The translations under genes and the position numbers were made by a program. From Thermoplasmatota archaeon (lineage in GTDB: Archaea > Thermoplasmatota > E2 > DHVEG-1), in NCBI GenBank assembly GCA_030612095.1, contig JAUWOO010000052.1, forward strand, positions 1-10,783: a stretch of 10,783 nucleotides of DNA, read 5' to 3'. The notes beneath the pieces are model-generated. The model was not told the origin of the DNA. It ran no database searches and saw only the letters and a program-made list of their open reading frames with translations. Positions 6,405-10,783 of the stretch are shown here, in pieces (the first letter of the stretch is position 1; each line of letters starts with the position of its first letter).

Positions 6405-8270
6405 ATGTTAAATCAATCTAAACCATCAGAGAACTCAGAGATAAAGAGTTACAAAGATGTACATATCAGAAAGGACATCTACGAATTCATCAAATATGTC
6501 AGAGATAAAGGTATAATATTAACAAAAAGAGAAAATAATATACCAATGCCTGTTGCAAGGAAATTATCAAAACTAATGACATTTACAATAAAAGAACCAC
6601 AAGACGAAGATGATATTGCCTACCCATGGATTGAATTAATATATTCACTCTGCAAAGAACTTAACTTAGTGAATAAGGAAGTTGACCGCTGGGAAGATAA
6701 TATAACCGGATACTATTATAGAAAATGGGACAGACCATCATACCCAGAATTTGATATTCACCTAATGGAAAATTACTGGGATGAGTATTTAGAACTGAAA
6801 CCAGTTGAAAAAGAATGGAGGATATTTTACGCTTTTTCGAGAATTACCGAATCAGAATTTTATGGGATGGGTGTGTGGGCATCAGGATCCAGTTATCGTG
6901 ACAGGTTTTCTACATCTGGAAGTGGAATAAACGCACAAGATAGGATTGCCTATGACCCACTTAGAAATAAATTACTTGCAATTCTAAAACCACTTGCTGC
7001 AGAAAAGTGGTATGAAGTTAAATCTTTAATTAAACATATAAAAGATTACTACCCCAATCTAATCCTTGATCATACTAACAGAAGTCACATTAACAGAGGT
7101 TATGTTAGAAATAGCAATAATTTTTATCATTGCTTCTATGAAACAAAAGATCCAGAAGGCTGGGGAAGAGAGATAGAGGTCGATGAAAAAGACAATGATG
7201 CATTTGAAAGGGTTGAAGGGCGCTATATTACATATTTCCTAGAGACAATTCCATTAATAATGAACATTGTTGAATTAGCCTATTCAAGGGAAAAACCAAG
7301 TATTTTTCCACCTATTAACCATATCAATCATTTCAAAATATCGCCACAAGGAAAGGAAATGCTATCAGGCGAAATCAAAACGGAAGCTACATCACAAATT
7401 AAGATTCTTCCCACATTTGAAATATTCATACCAATCGATGAATTTGATGAAAAGATCTTTTTTAAACTTGAAAAATATGCAAGAATCATATCATCTGATA
7501 AAATGTATCAGTTGAAAATAAACAAAAAACAAATTCTATCTCAGTTAGAAAAAGGAGAACAAATAGAAGATATTATTCAATTTTTCAAAGATTTATCTAA
7601 ACTTCCTCAAAATGTACAGTATGAGCTAGGATCATATGGGACACATTCTGATAAAATCTTAGCAATTACAGGAACCTCAATTCTTGAAGTCCCAAACCAT
7701 CAAACATCCCATCTTTTTGAAGCGAATTATCCAGAATATATCATTTCTCAAATGGGGGAAAAGCATTTTCTAATAAAAAAAGCAGATAAATTATATACCG
7801 CTTTAATTAGAGATGGTCATCTTCCAAAGCTTATCGATTATGATGATACGAAAAGAAAACTTGACATTGATTTTATCTCAGACAACAACGCAGAATTAAA
7901 ATTTAGAAACTCAGATATATTTCTAAAAAAAGACTTTACTAAATATGCAAAATTAATTGAAGATAAAGAAAACACAGAGATATATGATATAACAGAAACA
8001 GATACAAACAATATTAAAGATATTCTAAACCTAAAAAACATAGAAAACCTACCTGAAGTTTTCAAAAACAGTTTAAAGAAATCAAAAAAAGATGATATAC
8101 AATTCAAAAAAGTATATCTAATCCAAGCCAAGGATAAAGAAACCATAAAATCCATAAAAGAAATCTTAAAAAAGGAACAACAAAAATACTGGACAATAGA
8201 CGAAAACATCATAATAGGAGAGAAAACTGTTCAAACAATAAAAACACATATTGATAAAAATGACATATAA
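6405..8270 (+). CDS. XPB-associated protein with XPB N-terminal-type (Helicase_C_3) domain
   Basis: A 621-residue protein. Residues about 22-145 are a helical module (IYEFIKYVRDKGIILTKREN, then YPWIELIYSL). A winged-helix region and a linker typical of the family follow at about 185-325 (RYITYFLETIPLIMNIVELAY...HFKISPQGKEML). Residues about 331-460 match the Helicase_C_3 / XPB-Ssl2 N-terminal domain: ILPTFEIFIP, FFKLEKYARIISSDKMYQLK, then LPQNVQYEL and a closing LEVPN...HFLIKKADKLYTAL. The last 140 residues are a Lys-rich, charged tail without a known domain. It has no Walker or nuclease motif, so it is likely a non-catalytic partner of the XPB helicase. It corresponds in type and position to mycobacterial Rv0862c, which sits next to the XPB gene (Rv0861c) there. 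Its 3' end overlaps the helicase start by 11 bases. Confidence 0.85.
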   Translation: MLNQSKPSENSEIKSYKDVHIRKDIYEFIKYVRDKGIILTKRENNIPMPVARKLSKLMTFTIKEPQDEDDIAYPWIELIYSLCKELNLVNKEVDRWEDNITGYYYRKWDRPSYPEFDIHLMENYWDEYLELKPVEKEWRIFYAFSRITESEFYGMGVWASGSSYRDRFSTSGSGINAQDRIAYDPLRNKLLAILKPLAAEKWYEVKSLIKHIKDYYPNLILDHTNRSHINRGYVRNSNNFYHCFYETKDPEGWGREIEVDEKDNDAFERVEGRYITYFLETIPLIMNIVELAYSREKPSIFPPINHINHFKISPQGKEMLSGEIKTEATSQIKILPTFEIFIPIDEFDEKIFFKLEKYARIISSDKMYQLKINKKQILSQLEKGEQIEDIIQFFKDLSKLPQNVQYELGSYGTHSDKILAITGTSILEVPNHQTSHLFEANYPEYIISQMGEKHFLIKKADKLYTALIRDGHLPKLIDYDDTKRKLDIDFISDNNAELKFRNSDIFLKKDFTKYAKLIEDKENTEIYDITETDTNNIKDILNLKNIENLPEVFKNSLKKSKKDDIQFKKVYLIQAKDKETIKSIKEILKKEQQKYWTIDENIIIGEKTVQTIKTHIDKNDI

Positions 8271-9945
8271 CCCACAAAATCCAATAATAGTGCAAGGCGA
8301 TAAAACAATACTGCTCGAAGTTGATAATCCCAACTATGAAAATGCACGTGACTCAATAGGAAAATTTTCAGAACTGATCAAAAGCCCTGAACACATACAT
8401 ACATACAGAATAACAAATCTCTCATTATGGAACGCGGCAGCCTCCGGTATCGATACAGAATACATATTTCAAGCATTAGAAGAGTATAGCAAATACGCAA
8501 TTCCTGACAATGTAAAAACAGACATCATCGATTACATATCACGATATGGGCGTCTGAAAATCAAAAAAGATAACGAAATGCTACTTTTGACAGGTAATGA
8601 CCCTATCTTGATAACAGAGATATGGAACCATGTAAAAATAAAACCATATATTTATAAAAAAATTAACGAAACAGCCATTGAAATAAACCCATCAATGAGA
8701 GGGCACATAAAAAAGGCATTAACTGAAATTGGATTTCCAGCAGAAGATCTTGCAGGCTACGTAACAGGAGAGTTTCTGGCAGTTGACCTACATAACATCA
8801 CACGAAGTAATGAACCATTTAAACTTAGAGACTATCAGATAGATGCAGTAAATGCATTCTATGCAAACGGAAGCATCTATGGGGGATCGGGGACAATACT
8901 TTTACCGTGCGGTGCAGGAAAAACAATGGTTGGAATGGCAGCAATAGCAGAAATGAAATGCAACACGCTGATCATAACACCAAATATCACCGGTGCAAGA
9001 CAATGGATTGAGGAATTAATAGATAAAACAAGCCTTACAGAAGATGAAATAGGGGAATATACTGGAGAAACAAAAGAAATAAGGCCAATTACAATCACAA
9101 CATATCAAATGCTAACATACAGACCAAAAAGAAGCGAAAACATATTCCCACATTTCTCATTATTCAACTCGAGAAACTGGGGACTAATAATTTACGACGA
9201 GGTCCATTTACTACCAGCTCCAGTTTTTAGGATTACCGCAGAAATCCAAGCAAAAAGACGGCTTGGTCTAACAGCAACACTTGTGAGGGAAGACGGGCTT
9301 GAAGAAGATGTCTTTTCTCTAATTGGCCCAAAAAAATATGATGCCCCTTGGAAAGATCTAGAAAAACAAGGATGGATTGCAGAGGCACTGTGTCATGAAA
9401 TCCGCATAGATATGCCTGACGATAAAAGACTTGAATATGCGATGGCACAAGATAGAGCGAAATATAGAATCGCTGCAGAAAATCCAGAAAAATATACTAT
9501 CGCAGGGGAAATCGTCCAATACCATAGGGAACGTGGAGACAGGATGCTTATAATTGGAATGTACATTGATCAACTAAGAACAATTTCAAAAATATTCAAT
9601 GCACCATTACTAACAGGAGTGACATCCAATAAAAAAAGAAAGGAATTGTATGATAAATTCAGATCTAACGAAATCGATCTTCTCATTGTATCAAAAGTTG
9701 CGAATTTTGCTGTTGACTTACCAAATGCAAATGTTGCTGTCCAAGTTTCAGGAACATTTGGATCAAGACAAGAGGAAGCCCAAAGGCTAGGGAGAATTCT
9801 ACGACCAAAAAAAGACAATTCTATTGCACATTTCTATACTATTGTAACAAAAGATACAAAAGATCAGGATTTTTCAGCAAAGAGACAAATGTTTCTAACA
9901 GAACAAGGATATAGATATGAAATCAGCGATAAATTTACTAAATAA
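8260..9945 (+). CDS. XPB-family SF2 DNA helicase, bacterial (mycobacterial) type
   Basis: A 561-residue ATP-dependent helicase, expected to unwind DNA 3' to 5'. Residues about 8-125 are the XPB N-terminal domain (IIVQGDKTILLEVD, HTYRITNLSLWNA, YAIPDNV). The helicase core shows, in order, RDYQ (190-193), Walker A PCGAGKT (216-222), TYQM (281-284), the Walker B box DEVH (313-316), TAT (338-340), the XPB signature RED (343-345), and motif VI QRLGRILRP (508-516) preceded by VSGTFGSRQEEA. Length and motif order match the bacterial XPB of Mycobacterium closely, including LIIYDEVHLLPAPVFR, rather than the shorter archaeal XPB paired with Bax1. No Bax1-like nuclease gene adjoins it here. The ATG at 8260 overlaps the preceding gene by 11 bases, implying translational coupling; a TTG at 8251 would add three residues. 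All catalytic motifs appear intact. Confidence 0.96.
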   Translation: MTYNPQNPIIVQGDKTILLEVDNPNYENARDSIGKFSELIKSPEHIHTYRITNLSLWNAAASGIDTEYIFQALEEYSKYAIPDNVKTDIIDYISRYGRLKIKKDNEMLLLTGNDPILITEIWNHVKIKPYIYKKINETAIEINPSMRGHIKKALTEIGFPAEDLAGYVTGEFLAVDLHNITRSNEPFKLRDYQIDAVNAFYANGSIYGGSGTILLPCGAGKTMVGMAAIAEMKCNTLIITPNITGARQWIEELIDKTSLTEDEIGEYTGETKEIRPITITTYQMLTYRPKRSENIFPHFSLFNSRNWGLIIYDEVHLLPAPVFRITAEIQAKRRLGLTATLVREDGLEEDVFSLIGPKKYDAPWKDLEKQGWIAEALCHEIRIDMPDDKRLEYAMAQDRAKYRIAAENPEKYTIAGEIVQYHRERGDRMLIIGMYIDQLRTISKIFNAPLLTGVTSNKKRKELYDKFRSNEIDLLIVSKVANFAVDLPNANVAVQVSGTFGSRQEEAQRLGRILRPKKDNSIAHFYTIVTKDTKDQDFSAKRQMFLTEQGYRYEISDKFTK

Positions 9946-10126
9946 TATATTTCAACAATAACATGAAAACACTTTGTTTAACGTAAGATCAAGCATGGTG
10001 ACAAGGCAATTATGAAACATGTCAAAGATTTCGCTAGGTTATTGATGCTTACAGAATAGTAAATAGTGCCATATGCCACTATTTGGTATTTATTCCATTT
10101 AGTAGTATTCCTATTTACATTATGGG
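9946..10126. other. convergent intergenic region with no gene
   Basis: The 181 bases lie between the converging helicase and biotin carboxylase genes. Only frames of a few codons are present. The one clear structure is the hairpin at 10061-10084. GTAAATAG (10059-10066) could alternatively pair with CTATTTAC (10111-10118), which may be chance in AT-rich sequence. Confidence 0.5.
10061..10084. terminator. hairpin, probable bidirectional terminator
   Basis: AAATAGTG (10061-10068) and CACTATTT (10077-10084) are exact reverse complements with an eight-base loop. The dyad is symmetric and lies between two convergent genes, so it can form on either transcript. The stem is AT-rich and the following T-runs are broken, so strength is uncertain. 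Confidence 0.42.
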
Positions 10127-10783
10127 CTATTTCTTCGAATTGTTTGCAGCTATAATCACTGCTTGAACTGCTGCCATAGCCGCAGCAGTTCGTGGAGTAG
10201 AAGATTGTGCTTTCGTCTCCTTTACATATTCTACAACCTGGTCAAGGATCTTATATCTGGGAATAAAACTTGTAGTATAATCTCCTGAGATAAATTGTGG
10301 GTTATTCATTACCACCTGATGGAATGAAATATTGTGCCTCACACCGCCAATCTGAAATTCCCATAATGCTCTTTTAGTTCGTTCAATTGCTCTAGGTCTA
10401 TCTTCTGCCCATATGATAAGTTTGGCAATCATAGAATCATAAAACGGGGGAATGGTAAATCCCTGATATACACCTGAATCTATTCTTATTCCTGGGCCAC
10501 CTGGTTCAGCATATCGGACGATCTTACTAGGTGCTGGCATGAAATCATTAAGTGGATCTTCAGCGTTAATACGACATTCAATAGCATGACCTCGTGGCTG
10601 TATGTCTTCTTGACCATACTCAAGTTCAAGTCCTGAAGCAACACGCAGTTGTTCACGAGCAAGATCAACACCAGTAGTAGCCTCAGTGATTGGATGTTCA
10701 ACCTGCAACCTCGTATTCATCTCAAGGAAATAGTACTTCCCATCCCTGAACATAAATTCACATGTACCGGCATTGTAATATCC
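10127..10783 (-). CDS. pycA: biotin carboxylase (pyruvate/acetyl-CoA carboxylase subunit), 5' end cut by window
   Basis: C-terminal part (about 218 residues) of a biotin carboxylase, which uses ATP and bicarbonate to carboxylate the biotin of a carrier protein for pyruvate or acetyl-CoA carboxylation. Beyond the first in-frame ATG at 10753 the frame continues to the window edge with GYYNAGTCEF, so the gene starts outside the window. The catalytic signature FLEMNTRLQVEHPITE and the RINAEDP box (bearing the family's active-site Arg) are intact. These are followed by the usual FYDSMIAKLIIWAEDRPRAI and GVRHNISFH segments. The protein ends shortly after the carboxylase fold with an Ala-rich tail, so no biotin-carrier or carboxyltransferase domain is fused. 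This is the separate-subunit arrangement of archaeal pyruvate carboxylase A, but an acetyl-CoA carboxylase AccC cannot be excluded. It converges on the XPB operon and is likely a core metabolic gene. Confidence 0.93.
   Translation of the reverse strand, partial: GYYNAGTCEFMFRDGKYYFLEMNTRLQVEHPITEATTGVDLAREQLRVASGLELEYGQEDIQPRGHAIECRINAEDPLNDFMPAPSKIVRYAEPGGPGIRIDSGVYQGFTIPPFYDSMIAKLIIWAEDRPRAIERTKRALWEFQIGGVRHNISFHQVVMNNPQFISGDYTTSFIPRYKILDQVVEYVKETKAQSSTPRTAAAMAAVQAVIIAANNSKK

Noticed and set aside
7838..8212. Minus-strand 124-codon hydrophobic frame
   Set aside because: It is antisense to the Lys-rich tail of the XPB-associated gene and has no independent support.

Overview
The window looks like an AT-rich genome, most likely an archaeon of the euryarchaeal/methanogen kind. 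The support is modest. The right-hand gene is a stand-alone biotin carboxylase whose C-terminal part resembles the PycA-type subunit of archaea. The leftmost gene carries a C-terminal CPTRC cysteine cluster that I associate with archaeal hypothetical proteins. Several genes have AT-rich TATA-like boxes or GGAGGT/GTGA ribosome-binding motifs. A bacterial host is not excluded, because the helicase in the window is of the bacterial (mycobacterial) XPB type.

Layout. The left half (about 50-4640) is a minus-strand run of four accessory genes: a 151-aa protein with a C-terminal Cys4 cluster; a 443-aa protein ending in a plasmid pRiA4b ORF-3-like (IS1096 ORF3 superfamily) domain; a 655-aa helical/TPR protein ending in a SEC-C zinc motif; and an 83-aa conserved small basic protein. 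Between the second and third lies a GC-richer, palindrome-containing intergenic patch (about 2100-2250) that may be a decayed mobile-element or intron remnant. A 346-bp divergent intergenic region (4641-4986) holds a perfect 9-bp inverted repeat and TATA-like boxes.

The right half (about 4987-9945) is a compact plus-strand operon of three genes. The first encodes a SAP-like/winged-helix protein and the second a 621-aa XPB-associated protein. The third encodes an XPB-family superfamily-2 helicase, and its start codon lies inside the second gene. By eye, all three proteins contain versions of the same module, the XPB N-terminal domain (Pfam Helicase_C_3 type). This suggests a dedicated three-subunit DNA-remodelling complex, related to but differently organised from the mycobacterial Rv0862c-XPB gene pair. 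A convergent minus-strand biotin carboxylase gene, cut by the window end, closes the region; a hairpin between it and the helicase gene is a likely bidirectional terminator.

Links between the halves: the N-terminal helical module of the pRiA4b-like protein resembles the N-terminus of the second operon gene. The two neighbouring clusters therefore share a domain and may have related biology, such as genome maintenance or an accessory/defence island. That functional reading is inference.
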